From assembly GCA_013360445.1 (NCBI GenBank), contig JABWBP010000018.1, positions 1 to 64,000 of the forward strand: DNA of 64,000 nt. The letters run 5' to 3'. How positions within the stretch are numbered: the first letter of the stretch is position 1; each line of letters opens with the position of its first letter. This stretch comes from Calditrichaceae bacterium. Its GTDB lineage: Bacteria; Calditrichota; Calditrichia; RBG-13-44-9; J075. Positions 18,233 to 26,069 of this stretch are shown in pieces. Made by a program: the position numbers and the translations under genes. The notes under the pieces were generated by a model. That model ran no database searches, had not been told where the DNA came from, and saw only the letters and a program-made list of their open reading frames with translations.

Positions 18233-19084
18233 ATGGCCGCAAAAGCATATTACGAACTGCTTCTCCCCCTCGCCGGTTTTGATGCGGACCTGTTATCCGG
18301 TTTTTTGCACCGGGCCGGCTGCCTGGGAATCCAGGAATCGGAAGAAGGACGTTGGACCGTTTATCTTCCGGGAAACTGGTCTTCGGAACATATCCGCAAT
18401 TTGCTCCGGGGATTGCAGCGCCTGGCCCCCGGGTTCGACCCGGACGCGGCGCAGTTCGAAAAACTGCCCTACCGCGACTGGAACGCGGAGTGGCGCAAAC
18501 ACTTTGAACCGTTTGAAGCCGCTAAAAATTGCTGGATTCGCCCGCCCTGGCAGGCGCTGCCGGAAGGTTCCGCCGGGGTGGAGATTATCATCGACCCGCA
18601 GATGGCTTTCGGCACCGGGCACCATGAAACCACCCGCTTGATGCTGCAATCGATGCCGCAACTGAATTTGCAGGGTAAAACGGTGCTGGATTTGGGGACC
18701 GGCTCGGGAATCCTGGCTATCTATGCCGCTAAATTGGGCGCGCGGCAGGTCGCCGCCATTGATAATGACCCGGAAGCGATGATCAATGCGAAGCATAATG
18801 CGGCGTTAAACAACGTCGATAGTATAGACTTTCGAGTGGGAGACATTACCCTGGTCGAAGGCAAATTGTTCGATGGGGTCCTGGCTAACATCCAGTTCAG
18901 TGTACTATCGGATTTGGCGCTGCAATTTTACCACAATTTGGCGCCGGGCGGGAAATTGCTGATCTCCGGGATTTTGAAAGAGGAAGTTTCCCGGCTTTCG
19001 TACCTTTACAAACACGCCGGGCTTCTGGAAGCGGAACGCTTTTACATGAAGGAGTGGGCGGCCATGCTCTGGGAAAATCGCTGA
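18233..19084 (+). CDS. prmA: Ribosomal protein L11 methyltransferase
   Basis: SAM-dependent enzyme that trimethylates lysines and the N-terminus of ribosomal protein L11. The 283-residue product has the PrmA N-terminal L11-binding domain and a class I methyltransferase domain. Signature IIDPQMAFGTGHHETTRLML is diagnostic, followed by the SAM-binding motif VLDLGTGSGILAIYAAKLGA and the catalytic-site-like LANIQFSVL (LANI in relatives). It starts 93 nt after sprA, directly after an inverted repeat, with no clear Shine-Dalgarno. Confidence 0.93.
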   Translation: MAAKAYYELLLPLAGFDADLLSGFLHRAGCLGIQESEEGRWTVYLPGNWSSEHIRNLLRGLQRLAPGFDPDAAQFEKLPYRDWNAEWRKHFEPFEAAKNCWIRPPWQALPEGSAGVEIIIDPQMAFGTGHHETTRLMLQSMPQLNLQGKTVLDLGTGSGILAIYAAKLGARQVAAIDNDPEAMINAKHNAALNNVDSIDFRVGDITLVEGKLFDGVLANIQFSVLSDLALQFYHNLAPGGKLLISGILKEEVSRLSYLYKHAGLLEAERFYMKEWAAMLWENR

Positions 19085-19115
19085 GAAAGCCTCCCGGCAA
19101 AGTATATTTTGGATT

Positions 19116-19133
19116 GCCACGCTTCAGCGTGCC
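19116..19133. repeat. Short GCCACGC/GCGTGCC palindrome
   Basis: An 18-nt imperfect palindrome with CACGCT paired to AGCGTG over a 2-nt turn, 32 nt after the prmA stop. There is no T-run, so it is a weak terminator at best; it could be a small REP-like unit. Confidence 0.4.
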
Positions 19134-19279
19134 AAAGCAAAAGGCGCGCAAGCATTGGGATAATTCAAAATTCGAGAGTGGAAAAAGAGTAGGCGGGCAT
19201 TATATTCTCAATTCCACAGGTTATTGGCCGGACGGCGCTTTATTCTGAAGAAAGCTATTGTGAAACAGGAGTTCAATCC

Positions 19280-20446
19280 ATGCAGCTTTTCGTAAAAATT
19301 GCCACTGCGTTCCTCTTGCTGCTCCTGCTGGCGGCGTGTAATGAAGAGATCGTGCCCCCGGAAGCGGCGCCGGAATTTGCCGTTGAAAGCTTCAAAACGC
19401 CCCGGCGCCTGAACGTGGGCAATCCTCGCGATTACGAGGTGGCCTTCCGGGTTACCCACCCCCAGGGAGCGGCCGCGCTGGCGGAAGTAACCTTGCAATT
19501 TTTCGGCAGCGATCAAACTACCCTTCTGCGGGAATTGCCGCTGTATGATGACGGCGGGTTTCTCCACCCCGGCGACCGCGATGTAATCGCCGGAGACGGG
19601 ATTTTCAGCAACCATTTCGTTTCCGACTCCCTGGTCTTTCCCCTCGGCGCGGTATTCATGCGGGCAACCGCGACCGATAACGCGCAGCAAAGCGTGCAAA
19701 GCGCTTTTGTGGAGGCGCTGGCGCTGGTCAACGCCCCGCCGCAACTGTTTTCCGTTAACGCGCCGGACACCCTTTTCTCCGGCAGCCAGCCGCTGCTCTT
19801 CTCTGCGGCGGTGCAGGACAGCAACGATATTGAGGATATTACTGCCGTGACCATGCGCCTGAAGCGCGGGGGCAGCGAAATCTTTTCCGCTAACCTGGAG
19901 TTCCAAAACAAAACCGCGCCGGACAGCGGCGTCTTCGGGGCGTTTTTCGATTCCACCCTGGCGGCGGAGAGATTAGGAGATTATACGTTGGAGTTTCAGG
20001 CGATGGATTTGAGCGATGATGTCTCGAATGTGTTGATGAAACCGATATTCTTGGAGAATAAAGCCGCTTTCCTGTTCGACATTAGTATGCCGGATTCCCT
20101 GAAATTGCCTTCTTCTGGGTTTGAATCGGCTTTTGTAACCATTCAGTGTTCTGACCCGCAGGGGCTTACAGATGTAGATTCGGTCTATTTCTACTCATTG
20201 AGACCTGACAGCGTTCTCGCGAATAATGGCAACCCACTGGTACTGCAAGATAACGGGTTGCCTTTCAATCCGCAGAATCCATCTGTGGAAGTCGGGGACC
20301 TGGTTGCGAATGACGGAATTTTCAGCCTTACCGTTTTGTTAAATCCCACTGCGCTGACCGGGAGGTATGTTTTTTCTTTCTTCTCCCGGGATAAAGTTGG
20401 GAATTTTACAGTAGGTCCGGTTGATTCGATAATTGTGTATCAGTAG
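19280..20446 (+). CDS. Predicted lipoprotein with beta-sandwich repeats
   Basis: A 388-residue exported lipoprotein. The signal peptide ends in the lipobox LLAAC with the lipidated Cys20. The mature part contains at least two related modules marked by aspartate/glycine-rich turns (YDDGGFLHPGDRDVIAGDGIFS and, near the C-terminus, LQDNGLPFNPQNPSVEVGDL followed by ANDGIFS). This is the pattern of 'choice-of-anchor X' type extracellular beta-sandwich domains. The role is unknown; surface or periplasmic adhesion or envelope association is plausible. The Shine-Dalgarno AGGAG lies 9 nt before the ATG. A similar YDDGMHNDDNPGDN turn occurs in the large sialidase-like protein at 45962-51220. Confidence 0.75.
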   Translation: MQLFVKIATAFLLLLLLAACNEEIVPPEAAPEFAVESFKTPRRLNVGNPRDYEVAFRVTHPQGAAALAEVTLQFFGSDQTTLLRELPLYDDGGFLHPGDRDVIAGDGIFSNHFVSDSLVFPLGAVFMRATATDNAQQSVQSAFVEALALVNAPPQLFSVNAPDTLFSGSQPLLFSAAVQDSNDIEDITAVTMRLKRGGSEIFSANLEFQNKTAPDSGVFGAFFDSTLAAERLGDYTLEFQAMDLSDDVSNVLMKPIFLENKAAFLFDISMPDSLKLPSSGFESAFVTIQCSDPQGLTDVDSVYFYSLRPDSVLANNGNPLVLQDNGLPFNPQNPSVEVGDLVANDGIFSLTVLLNPTALTGRYVFSFFSRDKVGNFTVGPVDSIIVYQ

Positions 20447-20478
20447 GGGCGGCGGTTAGTTGAAGGAATGTGCTTTTC

Positions 20479-20760
20479 ATGTATGATCGGATTCGAAACC
20501 GTGCACGGGAAGCAATACGCCATCGTTCATACATCTTGACGCTTCACGCAGAGGAGCAAATGAACGAGGATGGATTAAGTATTCTGGATATAGAAAACTG
20601 TATTCTGAGTGGCAGTATTCTGGAGCGCCAAAAAGATTTTAATACAGGAGAATGGAAATATCGTATCAATGGAGAAACAATGGGTAGAGAAAACTTGGAG
20701 GTAATAATAAAATTCGGAGCAACTGGAAAACTGGTCATAATGACAGTTTATGTGCTCTAA
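20479..20760 (+). CDS. DUF4258 protein, candidate toxin of a small pair
   Basis: A 93-residue basic protein with the DUF4258 pattern LHAEEQMNEDGLSILDIENCI and a beta-rich C-terminus, where the motif VIIKFGATGKLVIMTVY is typical. DUF4258 shares the compact RelE/HigB-like fold, and members are usually found beside MqsA/YgiT-type zinc-finger proteins, as here, so a toxin role is inferred. I chose ATG 20479 because GAAGGA at 20462-20467 is well spaced from it, unlike the GTG at 20470. Toxin activity is not shown by the sequence. Confidence 0.75.
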   Translation: MYDRIRNRAREAIRHRSYILTLHAEEQMNEDGLSILDIENCILSGSILERQKDFNTGEWKYRINGETMGRENLEVIIKFGATGKLVIMTVYVL

Positions 20761-20778
20761 AAATATTGGAGTAGAACT

Positions 20779-21006
20779 ATGAAATGTGATATTTGTGGGC
20801 AACAAGGGGCGCGAATCCGCAGGGTCGCCAGAACGTATGGCAAGGGAAAGGAAATGTTTGTAATTGAGAATATACCAGTGGTTAGTTGCCCCAATTGCGG
20901 TGAAAGTTACCTCACCGCGGAAACTCTCCATGAAATTGAACGCCTGAAACGGCATCGCAAAAATCTGGCGATGAAGCGCTCAGTAGAAATTGTTGATTAC
21001 CCATAA
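20779..21006 (+). CDS. YgiT-type zinc-finger protein, candidate antitoxin
   Basis: A 75-residue protein with two Cys pairs, CDIC near the start and CPNC in the middle, forming the zinc-binding N-terminal domain of MqsA/YgiT antitoxins. The C-terminal DNA-binding helix-turn-helix of full MqsA is missing; after ETLHEIERL the protein ends in a basic helix. Stand-alone versions of this domain are common next to DUF4258 genes. It lies 18 nt downstream of the DUF4258 gene, in the toxin-first order also seen for mqsRA. Confidence 0.78.
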   Translation: MKCDICGQQGARIRRVARTYGKGKEMFVIENIPVVSCPNCGESYLTAETLHEIERLKRHRKNLAMKRSVEIVDYP

Positions 21007-21024
21007 ACGATCTGGAACAGGATA

Positions 21025-22515
21025 ATGGCCCTTCGATTGGTTCTTCGGACTTTTGTATTCTTAACCATCACCCTCCACGCGCAAGTCGCCCAAAGCTTCA
21101 AGCTGAATTCCGCCGAACCCGACCGCGGCGGGCTGGTGGGCAACGGAATCACCGATTTGCTCTGGAAAAACGGGATGCTCCACGTTGGCACCGGTTTCGG
21201 GTTGAGTATCACCTCCAACAATGGCGAGAACTGGTCGAATTACACGCCCGAGCAGTACGGCGGCCCGGGCGGTGTCTCCGCGTTAGCCGTCGGGGAAGAC
21301 GGCACCCTCTGGATCGCCGTCGCCTACGATACCACCGTGGAAGGCGACCAGAATTTGCCCATTGGCGGGGGCCTGCGTTACTGGAGGCCGGACAGCATGA
21401 TGTGGAAATCCCTCCCCCAGCCGATAGACGCCCGCGACGATACCGCCAACGGCAAGCGTCCCACCACCACCCGGGTGCAGAACGTCACCTACGACATCGC
21501 GGTGCGCGGCAGCGACGAGCTGTGGATTACCAGCTTTGGCGGCGGGGTGCGCCGCTCCCTGGATCGCGGGCGAACCTGGGAGGTGATCACCACCGACGGC
21601 CTGCCCTTCAGCGCGTTGGATTACCTGAATCACCGGGGATTTTCCGCTTTGGTGGACACCGGCGGCGTAATCTGGATCGGCACGGCCGCGGGGATCAGCA
21701 AATCCACCGACGCCGGGCAAACCTGGCAGCGCTTTACCCACACCAATCAAAATCAGCCGATTTCCGGTAATTTCGTCATCGGGTTGTTCCACAATCCTTA
21801 CGATAACACTATCTGGGCCACTACCATCCGCGCCACCGGGGAAACCGAGTTCAACGCGCTCAGCAAAACCGCCAATGGCGGGCTGAGCTGGTCTCTTCAC
21901 TTGACAGATGAGCTTTCCGACGGCACTTTTGTGCGCTACGTGGCCTTTTACGACTCCGCGGTGTACGCCGCCACGGAAAAAGGGATTTATAAATCCATCG
22001 ACGAGGGGCAGACCTGGCTGCTGCTCCCCCCGGTGCGCGACCGCGAGAGCGGGGAAGGTCTTTACACCAGCACCTTTTACTCCGTGGCCGCTTCCCCGGC
22101 CACTTCGCCGTTTCACCGTTTGTGGGTGGGTTCCGCAGACGGGCTGGGAACCACCGCCAACAACGGCTACGATTGGACGGTTTTCCGCAGCTTTGTGAGC
22201 ACCCGGGAGCGCACCGATCCGGCGGTCTATGCCTACCCCAATCCCTATTCCCCGCTGCACGACGACCGCCCCTGCCGCTTTCAATTCCACGTCGCCGCCG
22301 CTGCGGAAGTCAACATCGACATTTTCAATTTTGCCATGGAAAAAGTGACCACCCTGCGCGGGCAAACCGGCTCCCTGGAAAGCGGCGGCGCTGACCGCTC
22401 CCTCACCTGGGACGGCAAGGACAATAACGGGCGGCTGGTGGACAACGGAATCTATTTCTTCCGCACCAACGTGGGCGGCAAAGTGACCTGGGGGAAAGTG
22501 GCGATTATCAACTGA
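21025..22515 (+). CDS. Secreted Asp-box/propeller protein with C-terminal sorting-type domain
   Basis: A 496-residue exported protein. An N-terminal signal (LVLRTFVFLTITLHAQVAQS) is followed by repeated blades with Asp-box or Reg_prop-like motifs (SITSNNGENWS, SLDRGRTWE, STDAGQTWQ, TANGGLSWS, SIDEGQTWL, TANNGYDWT). The repeats indicate a beta-propeller. The last 90 residues (YAYPNPYSP ... NGIYFFRTNVGGKVTWGKVAIIN) match FlgD-Ig/T9SS sorting-type domains, so secretion through SprA is likely. It lies 18 nt after the zinc-finger gene but is functionally unrelated. Ligand unknown. Confidence 0.8.
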   Translation: MALRLVLRTFVFLTITLHAQVAQSFKLNSAEPDRGGLVGNGITDLLWKNGMLHVGTGFGLSITSNNGENWSNYTPEQYGGPGGVSALAVGEDGTLWIAVAYDTTVEGDQNLPIGGGLRYWRPDSMMWKSLPQPIDARDDTANGKRPTTTRVQNVTYDIAVRGSDELWITSFGGGVRRSLDRGRTWEVITTDGLPFSALDYLNHRGFSALVDTGGVIWIGTAAGISKSTDAGQTWQRFTHTNQNQPISGNFVIGLFHNPYDNTIWATTIRATGETEFNALSKTANGGLSWSLHLTDELSDGTFVRYVAFYDSAVYAATEKGIYKSIDEGQTWLLLPPVRDRESGEGLYTSTFYSVAASPATSPFHRLWVGSADGLGTTANNGYDWTVFRSFVSTRERTDPAVYAYPNPYSPLHDDRPCRFQFHVAAAAEVNIDIFNFAMEKVTTLRGQTGSLESGGADRSLTWDGKDNNGRLVDNGIYFFRTNVGGKVTWGKVAIIN

Positions 22516-22537
22516 CATTGTTCGAGGGAGCAGCCAC

Positions 22538-23518
22538 ATGAATTGGGACAATGCCTGGAAAGAAGTGCTGACCCATTTGTTCAGGGAGTTTTTGCAGTTT
22601 TTCTTTCCCCGGATTTATCGTGAGGTCGATTTCTCCCGGGGCTACGTATTTCTGGACAAAGAGCTGGCGAAAATCATCAAAACTGCCAGCGTCGGCGGCC
22701 GGATTGTCGATAAATTAGCAAAAGTGTACCTGAAGAATGGCGAGGAAAAGTGGCTGCTTATTCATATCGAAGTGCAGAGTTACCGGGACGAGAATTTTCC
22801 CGAGCGGATGTTCATTTACAATTACCGGATTTACGACCGCTATCGCCGGGAGGTGATCAGCCTGGCGCTGTTGGCGGACGCAGATGAAAATTATCGACCA
22901 AATCAATTCCGCATTGCCCGGTGGGGTTTTGAATGTAAGTTCAGGTTCCCGGCTATCAAGCTGCTCGATTATCGTTATAAATTCGAGGCGCTCAGGAGCC
23001 AAAAAAATCCCTTTGCAATGGTGTTGAGAGGTTATTTGAAGACCCTCGAAACCATTGGAAACGACCGGGAACGATTTTCCTGGAAAAAGCGCTTCTTGAT
23101 GGAATTATACCGTAGCGGGATGAACCGGGAAACCATATTAGGGGTTTACAAATTTATTGACTGGGTAATGGAATTGCCCGAGGAATTGGAAGAGAGAATA
23201 TTAGATGAAACTCACGAAACTGAGGAGGAAAAAACCATGTCGGTATTGACAACCGCCGAAAAAAGAGGGCATAAAAAGGGTTTGGAGCAAGGTTTGGAGC
23301 AAGGTTTGGAGCAAGGAATTCGCGAAGGCATTTATCCGGCTATTGCCGATCTTCTGGAAATCAAATTCGGTGTGCCCGGCCTGGCGTTGATGGATGAAGT
23401 GAAACAGGTTTCCGATATCGGAATGCTGAACAAGATTCGCTTAGCTTTCAAAAATGCCGCCACGCTTGCCGAAGCGCAAGATGCCCTAAAAAAACTATTG
23501 TCGGATAAGAAAGAATAG
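22538..23518 (+). CDS. Rpn/YhgA-like PD-(D/E)XK nuclease family protein
   Basis: A 326-residue protein of the group annotated as Rpn recombination-promoting nucleases or transposase-like YhgA proteins. The conserved core DKLAKVYLKNGEEKWLLIHI, then EVQ and an NYRIYDRY segment, provides the PD-(D/E)XK-type residues (D, E and Q of IEVQ). The family is linked to DNA cleavage and RecA-independent recombination, but most members are untested. The C-terminal part is helical and contains a perfect GLEQ triplication from a 12-bp tandem repeat. Ribosome binding site GGGAG precedes the ATG. Confidence 0.75.
   Translation: MNWDNAWKEVLTHLFREFLQFFFPRIYREVDFSRGYVFLDKELAKIIKTASVGGRIVDKLAKVYLKNGEEKWLLIHIEVQSYRDENFPERMFIYNYRIYDRYRREVISLALLADADENYRPNQFRIARWGFECKFRFPAIKLLDYRYKFEALRSQKNPFAMVLRGYLKTLETIGNDRERFSWKKRFLMELYRSGMNRETILGVYKFIDWVMELPEELEERILDETHETEEEKTMSVLTTAEKRGHKKGLEQGLEQGLEQGIREGIYPAIADLLEIKFGVPGLALMDEVKQVSDIGMLNKIRLAFKNAATLAEAQDALKKLLSDKKE
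23279..23314 (+). repeat. 12-bp tandem repeat inside the Rpn-like gene
   Basis: Three perfect copies of GGTTTGGAGCAA encode GLEQ x3 in a predicted helical segment. Because the unit is a multiple of three, copy-number change would lengthen the helix without shifting the frame. Confidence 0.9.
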
Positions 23519-23529
23519 GAATCCCGCTC

Positions 23530-24507
23530 ATGTTGCATTCTCGTCTGCTGCCGGTCTATTTTCTGTTGTTTATTTCATTCGCTGTGTTCGCCGAAGGCAA
23601 CGGCGGTTTCTCCGGCGCTTTTTTGCGCGTCGGTTTAGGCGCCCGGGCCATGGCCATGGGCAACGCCCAGGTCGCCACTGCGGATCACGGCTATGGCATG
23701 TATTACAATCCCGCGGCGCTGCCGAACCTGGAAAAACGCTATTTCTCGCTCTCCTACAGCAACATGTCCCTGGATCGTAAATTCAACTACATCGGCTTTT
23801 CCCTGCCCTTGGCGCCGGTTGCGGGAGCGTCGATCGGGTGGATCAACAGCGGGGTGGGGGACTTGCGGGCCTATAGTTCCACCGGGCAGGACGTGGGGGA
23901 GATCGATCACGGCCTGAACGCCATTTACGCCGCCTTCGCCCTGAAAATTATTGCCCTGGCGCAGCAAGAAAAGAAAATGCTGAACGTGCCGGCCGATTTG
24001 GTCAGCGTGGGCATTGCCGTCAAATATCTTCGCGAAAGCCTGGGTGACAATGAAGATTTCGATTACAGCGGCAAGGGCTTCGGGGTCGATTTGGGAATCT
24101 TGCTGAAGCCCCATCCCCGCCTGGCGCTTGGCTACCAGGTAAAAGATATCAATGGCAGTTTAAGCTCGAATACCAATGATATTTTCGAGCGCGGCTCGGA
24201 TCTGGACAACAGTTTTCCCCTCACCCAAAAAGCGGGGCTTTTCTACCACACGCCCTTAAGCTGGCTGAGCGTGGCCTACGATTTCGAGTGGAGCAACAAG
24301 GGGGAAGAGAAGCACCACTTAGGCGCGGAATTGAGCAGCAAGATCGCCTTCGGGCGATTCGGTTACGACAACGACCATTTCACCATCGGCGGGGGGCTGC
24401 AATTCCACGCTTACAAAAAACTCTCCATGACCCTCGACTATGCATTCGTGGATGACGTGGAGGACGAAGGCGCCAGCCACGTCTTCTCCTGGCAGTTCCT
24501 TTTTTGA
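23530..24507 (+). CDS. PorV/PorQ-family outer-membrane protein (first copy)
   Basis: A 325-residue outer-membrane barrel of the UPF0164/PorV-PorQ family, related to FadL. The signal peptide (LLPVYFLLFISFAVFAEG) precedes the diagnostic motif FLRVGLGARAMAMGNAQVA then YYNPAAL. PorV shuttles T9SS cargo from SprA to the attachment complex; PorQ is a related component. I cannot tell which role this copy has. It ends in a phenylalanine after VFSWQFLF, as outer-membrane barrels do. It is separated from a second family member (25038-25952) by a 505-bp GxxExxY cassette. Confidence 0.88.
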   Translation: MLHSRLLPVYFLLFISFAVFAEGNGGFSGAFLRVGLGARAMAMGNAQVATADHGYGMYYNPAALPNLEKRYFSLSYSNMSLDRKFNYIGFSLPLAPVAGASIGWINSGVGDLRAYSSTGQDVGEIDHGLNAIYAAFALKIIALAQQEKKMLNVPADLVSVGIAVKYLRESLGDNEDFDYSGKGFGVDLGILLKPHPRLALGYQVKDINGSLSSNTNDIFERGSDLDNSFPLTQKAGLFYHTPLSWLSVAYDFEWSNKGEEKHHLGAELSSKIAFGRFGYDNDHFTIGGGLQFHAYKKLSMTLDYAFVDDVEDEGASHVFSWQFLF

Positions 24508-24509
24508 AC

Positions 24510-25014
24510 CACGAATTACACGAATTGCACGAATTATGTACGGATTTATAAAGTAATTCATAGGGGGAAAGTGCTTATGGTAGAATTATTATACAAAGAG
24601 GAGGTTTATAAAATTGTGGGGGCAGCAATGGAAGTGCATAGAGAACTTGGCCCGGGTTTTTTAGAGCCGGTTTATCAAGAAGCGTTGGCAATAGAATTTG
24701 AAATGCAAAAAATTCCTTTTCGGGAACAGCCTCAGATAAAACTGTTTTATAAAGATCAACAAATGGAAACATACTATAAACCTGATTTTTTTTGCTACGA
24801 TAAAATCATCGTGGAGATTAAAGCCTTAAAAAAATGCACTGAAATTGAAGAAGCCCAGGTCCTCAATGCTTTAAAAGCCAGCAAACAACGGGTCGGCGTT
24901 TTGATAAATTTGGGTGAGCCTTCTCTTTTCTGGAAAAGATACATCTTTTGAGACTCAGGGATGTAACCATGTTCTTGGGGAGCTAAAAAATTCGTGAAAT
25001 TCGTGTAATTCGTG
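24510..25014. mobile_element. GxxExxY cassette bounded by 26-bp inverted repeats
   Basis: The left end (24510-24535) and right end (24989-25014) are inverted copies with 25 of 26 matching bases, each built of three ACGAATT units (CACGAATTACACGAATT at the left end). Between them is a single GxxExxY gene. The left end starts 3 nt after the stop of one PorV-like gene and the right end stops 24 nt before the start of the next. The layout suggests an inserted unit, but no transposase is present and no target duplication is evident. Confidence 0.7.
24577..24951 (+). CDS. GxxExxY protein (PD-(D/E)XK-like)
   Basis: A 124-residue protein of the GxxExxY family (PDDEXK_3). The name motif is in GPGFLEPVY; the core YYKPDFFCYDKIIVEIKAL gives the D and E-x-K residues of a PD-(D/E)XK nuclease fold. 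Function is unknown; many copies are scattered through FCB and other genomes. The AT content and AAA-rich codons differ from the flanking GC-rich genes, which fits a transferred unit. ATG 24577 is preferred to GTG 24571 because of its spacing from GGGGGA. It is the sole gene in the inverted-repeat cassette. Confidence 0.9.
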   Translation: MVELLYKEEVYKIVGAAMEVHRELGPGFLEPVYQEALAIEFEMQKIPFREQPQIKLFYKDQQMETYYKPDFFCYDKIIVEIKALKKCTEIEEAQVLNALKASKQRVGVLINLGEPSLFWKRYIF

Positions 25015-25037
25015 ATTCACATTCAATCAAGGAATAA

Positions 25038-25952
25038 ATGATGAGACGGTACATTAAACTTCTGGCAATTATCACAATCATTAGTGGTTCGGGGCTGGCG
25101 GCTGCGGAGAATGAGGGTAAAACCGGGCTGGCGTTTTTGAAGGTGGGAGTGGACGCCCGCGCCTCCGGCATGGGAGAAGCCTACACCGCCGCCGCCAATA
25201 ACGCCTTTGCCGCTTACTGGAATCCCGCCGGGCTGATGGGCGCCGGCCGTTCTAACGTGGTATTCATGCACAATGAATGGCTGTTCGACGTCAATGGGGA
25301 GTTTGGGGCGCTGCAATTCCGCTCCAGCAAAGCCAGCCTGGCCTTCCACCTCTACACTTTTAACGTGGGCGACATCGAAGTGCGCAGCATCCCCAGCGAA
25401 CTTCCCCTGGAAACCACCGGGGCCAATTATCTCTCCGCCGGGGTGTCGTACGCCCGCCGGCTTGGCAGCCGGCTGGACGCGGGGATCACCGCCAAGTATC
25501 TTTATGAGAAAATTTTCTTCGAGTCCGCCGGGGGCCTTGCCCTGGACCTGGGATTGCTTTACCGGGGATTGCTCCCCAACCTGACCCTGGGCGGGACCGT
25601 CCAAAACCTGGGGGAAATGGGCGAATTCAAAGATGAAGCCACCACCCTGCCGAAAATTGCCCGATTGGGCGCGCAGTACGTATTCCCGCAGCCCTTCGGA
25701 CCGGCAGGATTGTTGCTGGCCGCCGACCTGGTGAAACCCTTTGACGAAAACCTGCGCGGCCACTTCGGCGCCGAAGCCGCCCTGTGGAAACAACTGATGC
25801 TGCGTTTCGGATACATGGCCGGTTACGAGAGCCGCAGCTTCAGCGCCGGGCTGGGAATTCACAAATCCTTCATCCACCTCGATTACAGCTACAGCCCCTT
25901 CCGGGATGACCTGGGCGACGGGCATCGTTTTTCTCTTTACCTGGCGCTGTAA
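25038..25952 (+). CDS. PorV/PorQ-family outer-membrane protein (second copy)
   Basis: A 304-residue protein of the same family as the gene at 23530-24507. After a signal peptide (LLAIITIISGSGLAAAE) comes AFLKVGVDARASGMGEAYTA then AYWNPAGL, the PorV/PorQ hallmark, and the chain ends with SLYLAL-type terminal strands. It most likely cooperates with SprA in T9SS cargo handling. AAGGA precedes the first ATG at 25038; a second ATG follows directly. The two paralogues were probably adjacent before the GxxExxY cassette entered. Confidence 0.87.
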   Translation: MMRRYIKLLAIITIISGSGLAAAENEGKTGLAFLKVGVDARASGMGEAYTAAANNAFAAYWNPAGLMGAGRSNVVFMHNEWLFDVNGEFGALQFRSSKASLAFHLYTFNVGDIEVRSIPSELPLETTGANYLSAGVSYARRLGSRLDAGITAKYLYEKIFFESAGGLALDLGLLYRGLLPNLTLGGTVQNLGEMGEFKDEATTLPKIARLGAQYVFPQPFGPAGLLLAADLVKPFDENLRGHFGAEAALWKQLMLRFGYMAGYESRSFSAGLGIHKSFIHLDYSYSPFRDDLGDGHRFSLYLAL

Positions 25953-25987
25953 ATAGGCGCTTAAAAAGTATTGAAGCGTGTCCCATT

Positions 25988-26033
25988 GAACCGGAGAATC
26001 GGCGAAACAGAGAAATCTCCGTTTCACCGGTTC
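25988..26033. repeat. GAACCGG/CCGGTTC nested hairpin
   Basis: GAACCGG (25988-25994) pairs with 26027-26033, enclosing GAAAC (26004-26008) paired with GTTTC (26021-26025). A related GAAACGGAG pair occurs inside the nested repeat at 32478-32638. Confidence 0.6.
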
Positions 26034-26069
26034 TTCCATTCATGCCTTCTCAACTCGCAAGTATTTCCA

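Noticed and set aside
21283-22551. 422-codon minus-strand frame opposite the secreted propeller gene
   Set aside because: Glycine/valine/histidine-rich low-complexity translation, no start context and no domain; a shadow of the plus-strand gene.
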